Below are positions 8,251 to 17,440 of a stretch of DNA of 64,000 bases, piece after piece. This DNA is from Adhaeribacter aquaticus DSM 16391 (GTDB lineage: Bacteria > Bacteroidota > Bacteroidia > Cytophagales > Hymenobacteraceae). Positions within the stretch are counted from its first letter, which is position 1; every line of letters starts with the position of its first letter. A model generated the notes under the pieces. The model saw nothing but the letters and a program-made list of their open reading frames with translations. It ran no database searches and was not told where the DNA came from. The DNA is taken from assembly GCF_000473365.1 (NCBI RefSeq), contig NZ_KI421517.1, forward strand, positions 434,001 to 498,000, in the 5' to 3' direction. The translations under genes and the position numbers were made by a program.

Positions 8251-8931
8251 TTACTTTTTTTTAGGTTGTGACTTGGTTGTTTGTGTTGTTCTTTTCACGG
8301 CACCTCCTGCAGCTTTTGGCTGTGTTGAGGCTTCATCCTCTCCTACATCTGTTACCGCAGCGGCAGGCGTATCAGTTGGTCTTACAACAGGAGCTTTGCC
8401 TGGTGAGTTCCTTTCTGTTGATGCTAATCCTAACGCTTCTAAAACATACTCAGTATAATCATGTACCGGATTGGTATAAAGCATTACCAAACCTCCTGAT
8501 TTATCAAATATTATTTGCAATTGCTTTTGTTTAGCAACCTTTTCAATGGCGTCATACACTTCATCCTGCACTGGCTTAATTAATTCTTGTCGCTTTTTGA
8601 ACAGCTGGCCTTCGAAACCAAAAATGCTTTTCTGATATTCTTTGACTTCCCGTTCCTTTTCAACAATCTCGTTCTGACGCCTTTTTTTCATTTCATCCGT
8701 AAGCAGAACTTCTTCGGCCTGGTAGGCTTTATACATTTTGTCTATGGCTGCATACCTATTCTCAATGTCTTTTTGCCAATTAGCCGATAGCTTATCTACT
8801 TCTTTCTGAGCCGCTGTATAGGCCGGAACCTTACTCATGATGAACTCAGAATCTACATAACCAAACTTCTGCGCATAAGCAGCCTGAAAGGTAAGCAAGG
8901 CAAAGAAAACTAAAAATAATAATTTTTTCAT
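8251..8931 (-). CDS. OmpH/Skp-family periplasmic chaperone, first copy
   Basis: Paralog of the gene downstream (226 residues), with a signal peptide ending near AYAQ (residue 21) and then KFGYVDSEFIMSKVP, the Skp opening strand. Long charged helices follow (about 40-125). The closing region includes QIIFDKSGGLVMLY. A low-complexity Ala/Thr/Lys-rich tail of about 55 residues ends the protein. It lies 154 nt after bamA and 23 nt before the second ompH, so BamA and its client chaperones are probably made together. Confidence 0.9.
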   Translation of the reverse strand: MKKLLFLVFFALLTFQAAYAQKFGYVDSEFIMSKVPAYTAAQKEVDKLSANWQKDIENRYAAIDKMYKAYQAEEVLLTDEMKKRRQNEIVEKEREVKEYQKSIFGFEGQLFKKRQELIKPVQDEVYDAIEKVAKQKQLQIIFDKSGGLVMLYTNPVHDYTEYVLEALGLASTERNSPGKAPVVRPTDTPAAAVTDVGEDEASTQPKAAGGAVKRTTQTTKSQPKKK

Positions 8932-9085
8932 TCTTACAAAATTGTTTGGTTTAACTCTTCTATCGTTATTATACTTATTTACCTACTAAACAAGCACTTG
9001 ATTATTTCTTTTTATTTAACGATTGCTTTATCTAATAAAGTATTAAGCGAATATGATACCAAACATTAATTAAAAATAAATTTTA

Positions 9086-11602
9086 TTACCTGATTTGCTG
9101 ACCAATAATAAAGTGGAACTGTCCGCCTGGTTTAGTACCTGGTATTCCTTGCACCGCAGGAACCCGATCAAAGCCCCAGCCATAATCAAATCCTAGTAAT
9201 CCAAAAGCTGACATAAATACCCGGGCACCTAAACCGGCTGACCGGTATAATTTTAACGGATTGTAGTCTCTGTAATTATTAAAGCTATTACCTGCTTCCA
9301 TGAAACCTAGTACATAAATAGTAGCAGCCGGATTTGGAGATACTAAATAACGAAGCTCGGTCACGTATTTACTGAAGGTAATCCCACCACGTTGTTCCGG
9401 AGAAAGTGATTCATCTTCATAACCACGTAAACCAATATAATCTGTACCTACAATAAAGTTACCAATACCTAAACCAGAACCACCAAGTTTGAAACGTTCA
9501 AAAGGTCCTACTTGCCGCTTATTGCTATAAGTATTCAGGAACCCAAAGTGCGCGCGGGTATTCAATACAAATTTACCATTAGGGCTCAAGGTTGTAAACC
9601 AGGAAGCATCAAACATCCACTTCTGGAACTCAATCCATTTACTCTGTTCAACATTCTTAAATAATAAAGAATATGGAGGAGTCATGTTAAGGCTTAAGCT
9701 TAAGGAAGAACCTCTTCTTGGAAAAGTAATTTGGTCTAAGCTGTTCCGGGCAATGGTGTTTGTAAAAGAAATACTATTAGCAGAAGCTTCCTGCTTATCC
9801 CGATCAACATTACCGAAATTATAAACTTCCATAAATCTTCCACTGGTAATATATTGGTTATACCCCAATGAGTGCGATAATGAGAAATAATTATCTGGCT
9901 TCCGTAACCTACGTCCTAAGCTAACGGAAGCTCCATTAATTTTAATTGCTCCACTTACAGTATTATCGAGACCAATCTGACGGGAAATGGTTTTGTTCAT
10001 CCCAACTGTAAAAGCATTTGGTCTTCTGCCGCCTAACCAAGGTTCAGTAAACGAAAGAGAATAAGATTGATAACGCAGACCATTCGCCTGAATATTTAAA
10101 GCTAACCTTTGTCCATCACCACTAGGAATAGGCCGCCAGTTTTTCCAATCGGTAGCCTTCCGGGCTGAGAAGTTATTTAGCACTAACCCAACAGTACCAA
10201 TAATTCCGTAAACACCACCCCAACCACCAGACAGGGTAATCTGGTCGTTTGGTTTTTCTGCTACTGTATATTTAATATCTACGGTACCGTCTGCTTCATT
10301 CGGAACAGGATTCATGCCAATCTTCTCCGGGTCAAAATAACCTAACGTGGCAATCTCCCTTTGCGAATTAATTAAGTTAGTACGGCTAAACTTCTGACCA
10401 GGAATGGTATAAAGCTGACGAAGAACTACGTGATCACTTGTTTTGTCATTACCCGAAACAGAAACGTTTTTAATCCGGGCCTGAGCACCTTCAAATATCC
10501 GCATTTCAATATCAATAGAATCACCTTCTACTAATACCTCCACCGGATCAACATGGAAAAACAGGTAACCATCATCCATATAAAGCGAAGAAATATCAGC
10601 TCCCGTTGGATTGTACTGTGTTCTTTTTTGTAATTGTTCATTACTGTAAACATCGCCTCTCTTAAAACCTAAAACACTGGCTAATTGCTTATCGTCATAA
10701 ATGTAATTCCCTTTCCAGGAAATATTCCGGAAAAAGTATTGCCGACCTTCCTCTACCCGAATGGTAATACCAATACGTTCATCAGATAGATTATAAACTG
10801 AATCAGAAACAATTAAAGCATCTCTGTAGCCCTGAGAATTATAGTAGTCAATTAACTTCTTCTTATCTTCCTCGTAATCAGGACGTTTAAATTTAGATGC
10901 CGTGAAAATTCTGAAAGGCCTTTTCTCCTTGGTTTTCTTCATCCGGCTGGCTAACTTCTTATCCGAGATAGCTTCATTCCCAACAAAATTAAGTTCGCCA
11001 ATCTTCACTTTTTCGCCTCGATCTACGTGAATATCCAGCACTACACTATTAGCCAGTACTGAATCAGGTCTTTGCAGAATATTTACTTTGGTGTTCAGGT
11101 AACCCTTATCCTGAAAATATGTTCTTACAGTATGGCGGGTAGTATTTAATAAGGCATCGGTTACTACTTTTCCGCGGATTAACTTAATTTTATCACGTAA
11201 AGCATCTGACTGCCCTTTCTTGATACCAGAGAACTCAAAGCGAGATAACCTGGGCCGCTCCGTTAAAAAGAAGTCCAGGAAAACTTTATCGCCTTCTATT
11301 TTAACAATATTTACCTCTACATCGCCCAGAATACCTTGTCCCCATAATTTGTGGATTGCCCGGCTAATATCTTCACCTGGCAAGGTTACCGAATCTCCTA
11401 CTTTTAAACCTGTAATGGAAACAAGGGAATTGGGATCTAAAAATTTGGCACCACTTACTGTTATTCCCCCTACAGTATATTTACGTGGATTTGTGTAATC
11501 AATAGAAGCACCACCGTTTGCGGGAGATAAGCCTACTTGTGCCTGAGCTGTTAAAATGGCTGCTATTAAAGAAATAAACAGCAACCCAAATCTTTTTACC
11601 AT
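9086..11602 (-). CDS. bamA: BamA outer-membrane protein assembly factor
   Basis: Essential Omp85 protein that inserts beta-barrels into the outer membrane. The 838-residue protein has a signal peptide (cleavage after AQA, about residue 21), a run of POTRA domains to about residue 430, and a 16-strand barrel. The conserved extracellular-loop motif appears as LRGYEDESLSP near residue 720, and the C-terminus ends in QFHFIIGQQIR rather than the canonical terminal aromatic residue. It starts 6 nt after uppS and is followed by two skp/ompH genes, the standard Bacteroidota order. Confidence 0.96.
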   Translation of the reverse strand: MVKRFGLLFISLIAAILTAQAQVGLSPANGGASIDYTNPRKYTVGGITVSGAKFLDPNSLVSITGLKVGDSVTLPGEDISRAIHKLWGQGILGDVEVNIVKIEGDKVFLDFFLTERPRLSRFEFSGIKKGQSDALRDKIKLIRGKVVTDALLNTTRHTVRTYFQDKGYLNTKVNILQRPDSVLANSVVLDIHVDRGEKVKIGELNFVGNEAISDKKLASRMKKTKEKRPFRIFTASKFKRPDYEEDKKKLIDYYNSQGYRDALIVSDSVYNLSDERIGITIRVEEGRQYFFRNISWKGNYIYDDKQLASVLGFKRGDVYSNEQLQKRTQYNPTGADISSLYMDDGYLFFHVDPVEVLVEGDSIDIEMRIFEGAQARIKNVSVSGNDKTSDHVVLRQLYTIPGQKFSRTNLINSQREIATLGYFDPEKIGMNPVPNEADGTVDIKYTVAEKPNDQITLSGGWGGVYGIIGTVGLVLNNFSARKATDWKNWRPIPSGDGQRLALNIQANGLRYQSYSLSFTEPWLGGRRPNAFTVGMNKTISRQIGLDNTVSGAIKINGASVSLGRRLRKPDNYFSLSHSLGYNQYITSGRFMEVYNFGNVDRDKQEASANSISFTNTIARNSLDQITFPRRGSSLSLSLNMTPPYSLLFKNVEQSKWIEFQKWMFDASWFTTLSPNGKFVLNTRAHFGFLNTYSNKRQVGPFERFKLGGSGLGIGNFIVGTDYIGLRGYEDESLSPEQRGGITFSKYVTELRYLVSPNPAATIYVLGFMEAGNSFNNYRDYNPLKLYRSAGLGARVFMSAFGLLGFDYGWGFDRVPAVQGIPGTKPGGQFHFIIGQQIR

Positions 11603-11608
11603 TAAAAA

Positions 11609-12352
11609 TTATTTCGTTAGTTGTTCACTTATTTTGCCAAACCTTCTTTCTCGACTCTGGTAAGATACGAGCGCCTCGTACAGGTTCTTTTTCCGGAAGT
11701 CCGGCCATAATAAGTCAGTAATATATAATTCTGTATAAGCCAGCTGCCACAACAAAAAATTGCTGATACGCTGCTCACCACTAGTTCTAATCAGCAATTC
11801 CGGATCAGGCATGTTGGCTGTAGCCAGAAAGTTGCTGATAATAGTTTCTGTTATATCTGTAGCCTTAAGCTTTTGCGCTTCTACCAATTGAGCAATTTGT
11901 TTTACAGCCTGGGTTATTTCCCACCGGCCGCTATAACTCAATGCTAAGTTTAAAGTCATCCGGGTATTGGAGGCCGTTATTTCCATTGCTTCAAACAACT
12001 CCCGCCGGCAGGCATCCGGCAGAGAGGCTATATCTCCAATAGCCTGTAAACGAATATTGTTCTTAGTTAGTGTGGCCGTTTCTTTTCTAATAGTTGAAAC
12101 CAGTAATTGCATTAATGCGTTTACTTCATATTGCGGGCGTGACCAATTTTCAGTAGAGAATGCGTATAGGGTTAAATACTGTATACCTAATTCTGCTGCA
12201 GCCTCCACGGTTTCCCGAACAGCTGTAATAGCGTTTTGGTGCCCGAAAATCCGAAGCCCACCTTTTTTCTTAGCCCACCGTCCGTTTCCGTCCATTATAA
12301 CGGCAACGTGCTTCGGCAAATTGTTTATATCAACTTTTTCCAGAAGGTCCAT
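11609..12352 (-). CDS. uppS: Isoprenyl transferase (undecaprenyl diphosphate synthase)
   Basis: Makes undecaprenyl diphosphate, the lipid carrier for peptidoglycan and surface polysaccharide. The 247-residue protein shows all main cis-prenyltransferase blocks: VIMDGNGRWAKKKG (Asp21 binds Mg-diphosphate), LYAFSTENWSRP near 82-93, and DPELLIRTSGEQRISNFLLWQ followed by the WPDF block. It lies 6 nt upstream of bamA in the same direction, and 114 nt after a PorG-like gene. A perfect palindrome sits in that gap. Confidence 0.96.
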   Translation of the reverse strand: MDLLEKVDINNLPKHVAVIMDGNGRWAKKKGGLRIFGHQNAITAVRETVEAAAELGIQYLTLYAFSTENWSRPQYEVNALMQLLVSTIRKETATLTKNNIRLQAIGDIASLPDACRRELFEAMEITASNTRMTLNLALSYSGRWEITQAVKQIAQLVEAQKLKATDITETIISNFLATANMPDPELLIRTSGEQRISNFLLWQLAYTELYITDLLWPDFRKKNLYEALVSYQSRERRFGKISEQLTK

Positions 12353-12435
12353 TCAAAGCAAATTTCGCCGCAAGTTATAAAAATATGGCCAACTTTCAGA
12401 ATGGCAACAGGAGTTTAAACTAATTAATGTACGGA

Positions 12436-12453
12436 TTTGTAATTAATTACAAA
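12436..12453. promoter_or_regulatory. 18-bp perfect palindrome upstream of uppS-bamA
   Basis: tttgtaattaattacaaa is a perfect palindrome in the 114-nt gap between the PorG-like stop and the uppS ATG, with its near end 83 nt before the start. It is too A+T-rich to be a good terminator hairpin and has no T tract, so a dimeric regulator site is the more natural reading (inference). Confidence 0.4.
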
Positions 12454-12466
12454 ATTTACCTGTTAA

Positions 12467-13222
12467 TTAACGCCTTAACAGCTTCGGGTCCTTTTTGTAA
12501 ACGTCCGGACAAACTATTTTATAGAAGGTATAAGAAATGCTGATTCCGTTGTAAAAATACCAGTCTTTGTCGTATGGATTGGCAAACTGCAAGTTTTGAG
12601 GCGGATTAGGCGAATATTCTTTTGTTTTCAGGTAATCAAACTTATCACCACCTTTTAAAACGGTTTTTCGGGCAGCTACTTCCAAACCTAAATTCCAGTG
12701 GTAAGATAAGGCATACTTAACCCCTACTCCCATTGGAATACCTAATATAAAGCCATTTTCAAAAGGTTTTATTAAATCATTATTAAATACTACCTTGTTA
12801 TTATAATTAGCTAAGGCAGCCCCGGTAAAGAAATAGGGCGTCCAACGCACCCGACGCTTCATATCATAATAATCCAGAAAATTATAATCTATGCCAATAG
12901 CTAACTCACCTAAATTGGTGCGCATATCAGCCTGGCGGAATTGGTTTACAGGCAAATCCACATTAATGTCCTTAGCCCTGGTTTGCCCAAATAAAATACC
13001 GGCCCGGGCCACTACTGCCTTAGAAATATCTTTTTTATAGAAAACCGTTAAGGCAGGTCTGTTATTAAGGAATCTGTAATTAGGAGAAATTTCGCCTTTA
13101 TAATTGGCACCCCCTATTCCCAAGCCGACCTCACTTGTTTTTTGTGCAAAAGCTTCTAAAAAAGAAAAGCTCCCTATTTGTAAACAAACAAGGAGCATCA
13201 TCACTAATTTAATTTTCTTCAT
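12467..13222 (-). CDS. PorG-like outer-membrane protein (DUF6089), copy 1
   Basis: A 251-residue exported beta-barrel-type protein with a signal peptide ending near AFAQ (residue 27). The short alternating segments are typical of small outer-membrane barrels. It shares with its neighbour the motifs GxANYKGEISP, RPALTVFYKKD, WNLGLEVAARKT and the C-terminal DKDWYFYNGISISY, so the two are tandem paralogs. In Porphyromonas gingivalis the gene at this position, beside uppS-bamA-ompH-ompH, is porG, an outer-membrane part of type IX secretion; the assignment here rests on synteny and recollection of the family. It lies 33 nt after copy 2. Confidence 0.72.
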   Translation of the reverse strand: MKKIKLVMMLLVCLQIGSFSFLEAFAQKTSEVGLGIGGANYKGEISPNYRFLNNRPALTVFYKKDISKAVVARAGILFGQTRAKDINVDLPVNQFRQADMRTNLGELAIGIDYNFLDYYDMKRRVRWTPYFFTGAALANYNNKVVFNNDLIKPFENGFILGIPMGVGVKYALSYHWNLGLEVAARKTVLKGGDKFDYLKTKEYSPNPPQNLQFANPYDKDWYFYNGISISYTFYKIVCPDVYKKDPKLLRR

Positions 13223-13255
13223 AAATATTTAATAAGTAAATAAAATTCTTACTTA

Positions 13256-14233
13256 TTATCTGAATTTAGGTCCTCTGGTTCTTACTGGTATAATGTAATT
13301 TAAACTTATACCTGTAGTTATGTACCAATCTTTGTCGGTAGCATCACCACGTTGATCACCTTTTACACCATAACCCGGTACGTGGGCATAAGGCGTTCCA
13401 GATGGATCTGGTTGACTTGGATAGCCTGATTCACTACTTCTGTCAGATAAAATGGCTGCCCTCCCTGATGGATCGCTTTGTAATAAATCAGCTTTAGAGG
13501 CATAATTAGTACTTACATCATCTAAGTAATCGGTAAAGGTTTTACGCCAGCCAATTTCAAAGCCTAAATCCCACTGCCGGTCTAGTTTATAACGGAAACC
13601 AATACCAAATGGTATAACAAACTCTAATTTTCTATATGGTTCAGGGTAACCGCTACCATTAGAATACTGGCCTTCAGTTCCTAATGGTTGTAGTTCATAG
13701 TAACCGGCTGCCATCTCTTGTCCGTTAGGTAAGATTGCGCCACCACCATAATAAGTTTTAGGGTTATGATGAATTAAACCTACTCCAATAAATCCATACG
13801 GTGCAAAATCAGGACGTCTGGTATAAGTACCGCGGTTTTCGAATAAATCTATTACAATTGCTCCGCTCAACTCTTTAATATCGTTCCGGAAATTTAAATT
13901 ACGTTTGAACCGTGGTAAATTTTCGGCCTCGTTCTGAGATGCACTTTTTTGGTCATCGCCAGTAATACGCCCCCAGGCAAGACTTCCCCGAAACGAAACT
14001 CTTGGATACATTTTATATTCATAGGTCAGGCCAAGGCTAGGACGTGTAGAGCGTAACCGTAAACTGGTAAAATCGGCTTGCGGAACTATATCTCCAAAAT
14101 AGTTCATGGCCGCCACATTCACACCAAGAGAATAATACCTCCTGCGCTTAGACCACCGTTGGGCATCTGCCTCGGTCGTGACCAGCGATAATAAAATGCC
14201 CACAAGAATAATAGTAGAGAATATCTTCTTCAT
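13256..14233 (-). CDS. PorG-like outer-membrane protein (DUF6089), copy 2
   Basis: A 325-residue exported protein with a signal peptide cleaved near DAQ (residue 25). It matches copy 1 in order: AAMNYFGDIVP, TRPSLGLTYEYK, WDLGFEIGWRKTF and DKDWYITTGISLNY. It is about 70 residues longer because of two polar insertions: a Gly/Tyr-rich loop near 155-190 and a Ser/Asp/Pro-rich stretch near 255-300. Long loops of this kind are usually extracellular. It is the first of the pair transcribed, 132 nt after nadK. Role as a type IX secretion component is inferred from synteny. Confidence 0.72.
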   Translation of the reverse strand: MKKIFSTIILVGILLSLVTTEADAQRWSKRRRYYSLGVNVAAMNYFGDIVPQADFTSLRLRSTRPSLGLTYEYKMYPRVSFRGSLAWGRITGDDQKSASQNEAENLPRFKRNLNFRNDIKELSGAIVIDLFENRGTYTRRPDFAPYGFIGVGLIHHNPKTYYGGGAILPNGQEMAAGYYELQPLGTEGQYSNGSGYPEPYRKLEFVIPFGIGFRYKLDRQWDLGFEIGWRKTFTDYLDDVSTNYASKADLLQSDPSGRAAILSDRSSESGYPSQPDPSGTPYAHVPGYGVKGDQRGDATDKDWYITTGISLNYIIPVRTRGPKFR

Positions 14234-14365
14234 AGTCCAACCAGTAATAGATCTTTAAATGCCTGTAAATTTATGCTATAAAACGTTTGCCCAAAATTAA
14301 CAATAAAAATATTAGATATAATATATAAAATATAAATATCTCAGTATGATAATTATAAATTAATA

Positions 14366-15247
14366 TTAACCATCATTCCGCTTATCAAATCCCCAATTTA
14401 ATTTTGTGCGTAGTGTGTTCAGAAAATTTACGTGCGTCATCTTAACTAGTTTCGCATTAAAGTTTTCTTTTCTTACAGCAATTTGAATAGAGGCATCTAC
14501 AGACCTGGATCTCGAGTCAAGAGAAATTAAAAAATTATTACTCCTTCCTTCAATTTCAAAGGTAATAACGCTCTTATCAGGCACAATCAAGGGTCTTACA
14601 TTAAGATTATGAGGGCATACGGGAGAAATAATAAAATTGTTTGTTTGAGGTAACACTACCGGTCCGCCACAACTTAAGGAGTAACCCGTTGAGCCAGTTG
14701 GGGTAGAAACCAGAAGCCCATCAGCCCAATAAGAATTCAGGTACTCACCATCCAGGTAGGTATGCACCACAATCATGGTAGAAGTATCGGTTTTAAGAAT
14801 AGAGAATTCGTTTAACCCAAAATTAATCCCGTCAAATACCTCCTGATCTGTGTCGGCTCTAATTAATGATCGTTCATCAATCGTATAGTGCCCCTTATAC
14901 AAAGCATCTATGGCTGCAGGAATATTATCATAAGCAATGGTAGCCAGGAAACCCAAACGACCAGTGTTAATCCCTAAAATAGGTATTTGCTGAGCTCCTA
15001 CGTACGTTACCGCATCTAACAAAGTGCCATCACCACCAATACTAAAAACAAAGTTTACGTCTGTTAATTTATCACCCCGCCGAAATACTCTCATTCCTTC
15101 GGGTATGGATATGTTATTTTGTAAATAGATTTTAAAATACTCTACTACAATTATTTCTGCGTTGCGATTTATGAGTTCTTCAAAAAGGCCCTGAATATAA
15201 GGTTTCAGCTTATCGGAAAAAGGCTTACCAATTACTGCTATTTTCAT
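14366..15247 (-). CDS. nadK: NAD kinase
   Basis: Phosphorylates NAD to NADP. The 293-residue protein has the nucleotide-binding motif GGDGTLLDAV (Gly71-Gly72-Asp73-Gly74) and the second conserved block STPTGSTGYSLSCGGP near 182-197. Length and motifs are normal for bacterial NAD kinase. It lies 54 nt after the CBS-ACT-like protein gene and 132 nt before the PorG-like pair, the conserved order in this phylum. Confidence 0.96.
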   Translation of the reverse strand: MKIAVIGKPFSDKLKPYIQGLFEELINRNAEIIVVEYFKIYLQNNISIPEGMRVFRRGDKLTDVNFVFSIGGDGTLLDAVTYVGAQQIPILGINTGRLGFLATIAYDNIPAAIDALYKGHYTIDERSLIRADTDQEVFDGINFGLNEFSILKTDTSTMIVVHTYLDGEYLNSYWADGLLVSTPTGSTGYSLSCGGPVVLPQTNNFIISPVCPHNLNVRPLIVPDKSVITFEIEGRSNNFLISLDSRSRSVDASIQIAVRKENFNAKLVKMTHVNFLNTLRTKLNWGFDKRNDG

Positions 15248-15301
15248 GGGCTTTACTCAGAGGAAGGTTTATTTGCTAAAGCTGTTGCTATAGTATAGTA
15301 G

Positions 15302-15967
15302 TTAAATATTTATGTATTTCAGAAGCAAATCCAGCCGGTCATGATCATCTTTCAAATCAGTAGCTTCCTGAAATTGAGCTGTAATCCGGTAATCAAAACG
15401 CTCAAAGGTAGCTATGATCCGATTCAAATCATTCTTATTTATTTTTAAAGTTACTTTTACTTTAAATCCATCTGTTTCATCCGGAGAAACAAACGCACTC
15501 AGAATTTTGGCATTATTAGACTCTACATGCCGGCTAATTTCAGCTAAAGAATAATCGCGCTCATTCATGCTAAGCACTAATATTCCCCCCTGACCTTGTA
15601 AGGCCGACATTTGACCAAAAGCAGCAAAGGTGTCGTTTACAGTTATTACTCCTAAAAATTCGCGATGCTCATCCAAAACCGGAACAACCTGAATTTTATT
15701 CCGGATAGCTACTTCCATTACATTATAAAAATGCTGGTAATGCATAACTACGGCATCGGCATAATCAAAAGGAAAATGATCCAGCGTTGCTTCTCTATCA
15801 TTGTTCTCTAGGAGTGCACTCTCACTAACCAAGCCCACATACTGCCGGTTTTTTACTACCGGCAACTGATTCACGCGAAATTCTTCCATCCAACGCACAG
15901 CTTTATCTACCGTGTCGGTACTCTTCAGGGGCGGAATCATTTGATTTATGAGCTCTTCGGCAATCAT
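15302..15967 (-). CDS. CBS-pair protein with ACT-like C-terminus
   Basis: This 221-residue cytosolic protein has two CBS motifs (about 5-60, with VDKAVRWMEEFRVNQLPVV, and 70-130, with VMEVAIRNKIQVVPVLDEH). A C-terminal domain of about 75 residues follows with ACT-like layout (LAEISRHVESNNAKILSAFV, then a beta segment and DLNRIIATFERFDYRI). CBS pairs bind adenine nucleotides and ACT domains bind small ligands, so a metabolic sensor is likely. Its position 22 nt after a hydrolase gene and 54 nt before nadK makes NAD(P) or adenylate sensing an attractive but untested idea. Confidence 0.78.
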   Translation of the reverse strand: MIAEELINQMIPPLKSTDTVDKAVRWMEEFRVNQLPVVKNRQYVGLVSESALLENNDREATLDHFPFDYADAVVMHYQHFYNVMEVAIRNKIQVVPVLDEHREFLGVITVNDTFAAFGQMSALQGQGGILVLSMNERDYSLAEISRHVESNNAKILSAFVSPDETDGFKVKVTLKINKNDLNRIIATFERFDYRITAQFQEATDLKDDHDRLDLLLKYINI

Positions 15968-15989
15968 AGCATATCTTTAAAGCAATAGC

Positions 15990-16766
15990 TTAATTTACTG
16001 CTGCTTCGGTTCTTGTTCTTACTAAGAAACTTTCTAAGTACTGGTTAAACAGGCCTGGATGTTCCATCATTGGCGCATGGCTGCATTTATCTATAAAATA
16101 CAGTTCTGATCCTTTTATTAACCGGTTAAACTCATGTGCTACTACGGGAGGCGTAATATTATCATTCAACCCCCATATAAGTAAAGTTGGCACTTTGATA
16201 CGGGTTATGTCTTTTGCCATGTTGTGTCGTTGAGCTGATTTGGCAATGGCTATTATCCGAAGGCATTTAGAATTACTATTTGCTATATTAAATACCTCGT
16301 CTATCAACTCTTTTGTGGCGGTAGCCGGATTATAAAATGTATACTCTACCCGCTCTTTAATATATTCGTAGTTTCCGCGTTTCGGAAAAGAGCCGCCCAT
16401 AGAATCTTCGAATAAGCCCGAGCTCCCCGTTAAAATCAGGCGGTTTACCTGGTTAGGGTTATTCAAGGTATATACCAGGGCAATATGGCCACCTAATGAA
16501 TTACCCAGCAAAGAAAGGTTATCTAATGATTTAAATTTTACAAAACCCTCTACAAACCTCACTAATCCTGGCACACCTGCTTCCCGCAAAGGCATTTCAT
16601 AAATGGGCATTAACGGAATAACAACCCGGTACTCTTTTGAAAAGGCCTCAACTACTCCATTCCAGTTACTTAATGCTCCAAATAAACCATGGAGCAATAA
16701 CAAGACCTCTCCCTGGCCCTCATCTATATATTTATATCCCCCTTCTTCTTTGATTTCTAAATTCAT
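15990..16766 (-). CDS. Alpha/beta hydrolase
   Basis: A 258-residue alpha/beta-hydrolase-fold protein. The catalytic triad is visible: nucleophile Ser90 in LGNSLGGH, acid Asp202 in WGLNDNITPP, and base His230 in DKCSHAPMMEHP; the oxyanion loop is LLHGLFGALSNW. It is cytosolic, with no signal peptide. The substrate cannot be read from the sequence; carboxylesterases and C-C hydrolases share this layout. It is followed after 22 nt by the CBS protein. A second, unrelated-branch hydrolase lies at 20409-21188. Confidence 0.8.
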   Translation of the reverse strand: MNLEIKEEGGYKYIDEGQGEVLLLLHGLFGALSNWNGVVEAFSKEYRVVIPLMPIYEMPLREAGVPGLVRFVEGFVKFKSLDNLSLLGNSLGGHIALVYTLNNPNQVNRLILTGSSGLFEDSMGGSFPKRGNYEYIKERVEYTFYNPATATKELIDEVFNIANSNSKCLRIIAIAKSAQRHNMAKDITRIKVPTLLIWGLNDNITPPVVAHEFNRLIKGSELYFIDKCSHAPMMEHPGLFNQYLESFLVRTRTEAAVN

Positions 16767-16809
16767 TCTATATTAATAAAAGGTATTTCAGTTGCCAAGG
16801 TACGTTTTT

Positions 16810-17382
16810 TTATTTAACCACCATACCTGTAAGAATAGCCCAATTTCGTAATATATCTAATCCATAGGTAGTTAAAATAGCTTCCGGATGAAACTGTAAA
16901 GCATATAATGGTAATTTCTGGTGCCGAAAAGCCATTAATTCCTGTTCTGCAGTATATGCCAAGGGTAATAATACCTCCGGAACTTCTTTAAGCACCAAAG
17001 AATGATACCTTACTACCGGCATTTGAAGCGGTAGGTTTTCAAAAATTGCGTCCTTTGTGCAAAATATTTCTGAAATTTTTCCGTGCATTGGCCGCAAGCC
17101 CTTGGTAACAGAAGCGCCAAAGTATTGGCCAATGGCCTGATGGCCTAAACAAATACCTAATATAGGTTTAGATTGATGATACCGATCTATAACTGCCATT
17201 AAATTTCCTGCCGTTGCCGGGGTTCCAGGCCCGGGTGATAACACAATAGCGTCAAAAGCTATTTGGTCAAGCTCGTTTAACGGCACATCATTTCTTATTA
17301 CTGTAGATTCAATACCTAATTGGCCAAAGTAATCCAGCAAATTATAGGTATAAGAATCAAAATTATCCAACAGCAGAATCAA
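16810..17382 (-). CDS. Anthranilate/aminodeoxychorismate synthase glutamine amidotransferase
   Basis: Class I glutamine amidotransferase (190 residues) that supplies ammonia for anthranilate (TrpG) or aminodeoxychorismate (PabA) synthesis. The triad is complete: Cys78 in GICLGHQAIG, His165 and Glu167 in LQFHPEAIL; the N-terminus ILLLDNFDSYTYNL is the family signature. The start is a TTG; no ATG is available upstream in frame, and the protein is full length. No trpE or pabB is adjacent, and isolated genes of this type in Bacteroidota often serve folate synthesis, so I leave the name open. Confidence 0.88.
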   Translation of the reverse strand: MILLLDNFDSYTYNLLDYFGQLGIESTVIRNDVPLNELDQIAFDAIVLSPGPGTPATAGNLMAVIDRYHQSKPILGICLGHQAIGQYFGASVTKGLRPMHGKISEIFCTKDAIFENLPLQMPVVRYHSLVLKEVPEVLLPLAYTAEQELMAFRHQKLPLYALQFHPEAILTTYGLDILRNWAILTGMVVK

Positions 17383-17440
17383 CTTAATCTAAATATAGTA
17401 AAACACCTATAATAAGAAACGAGAAATCAAGGCAGAAAAT

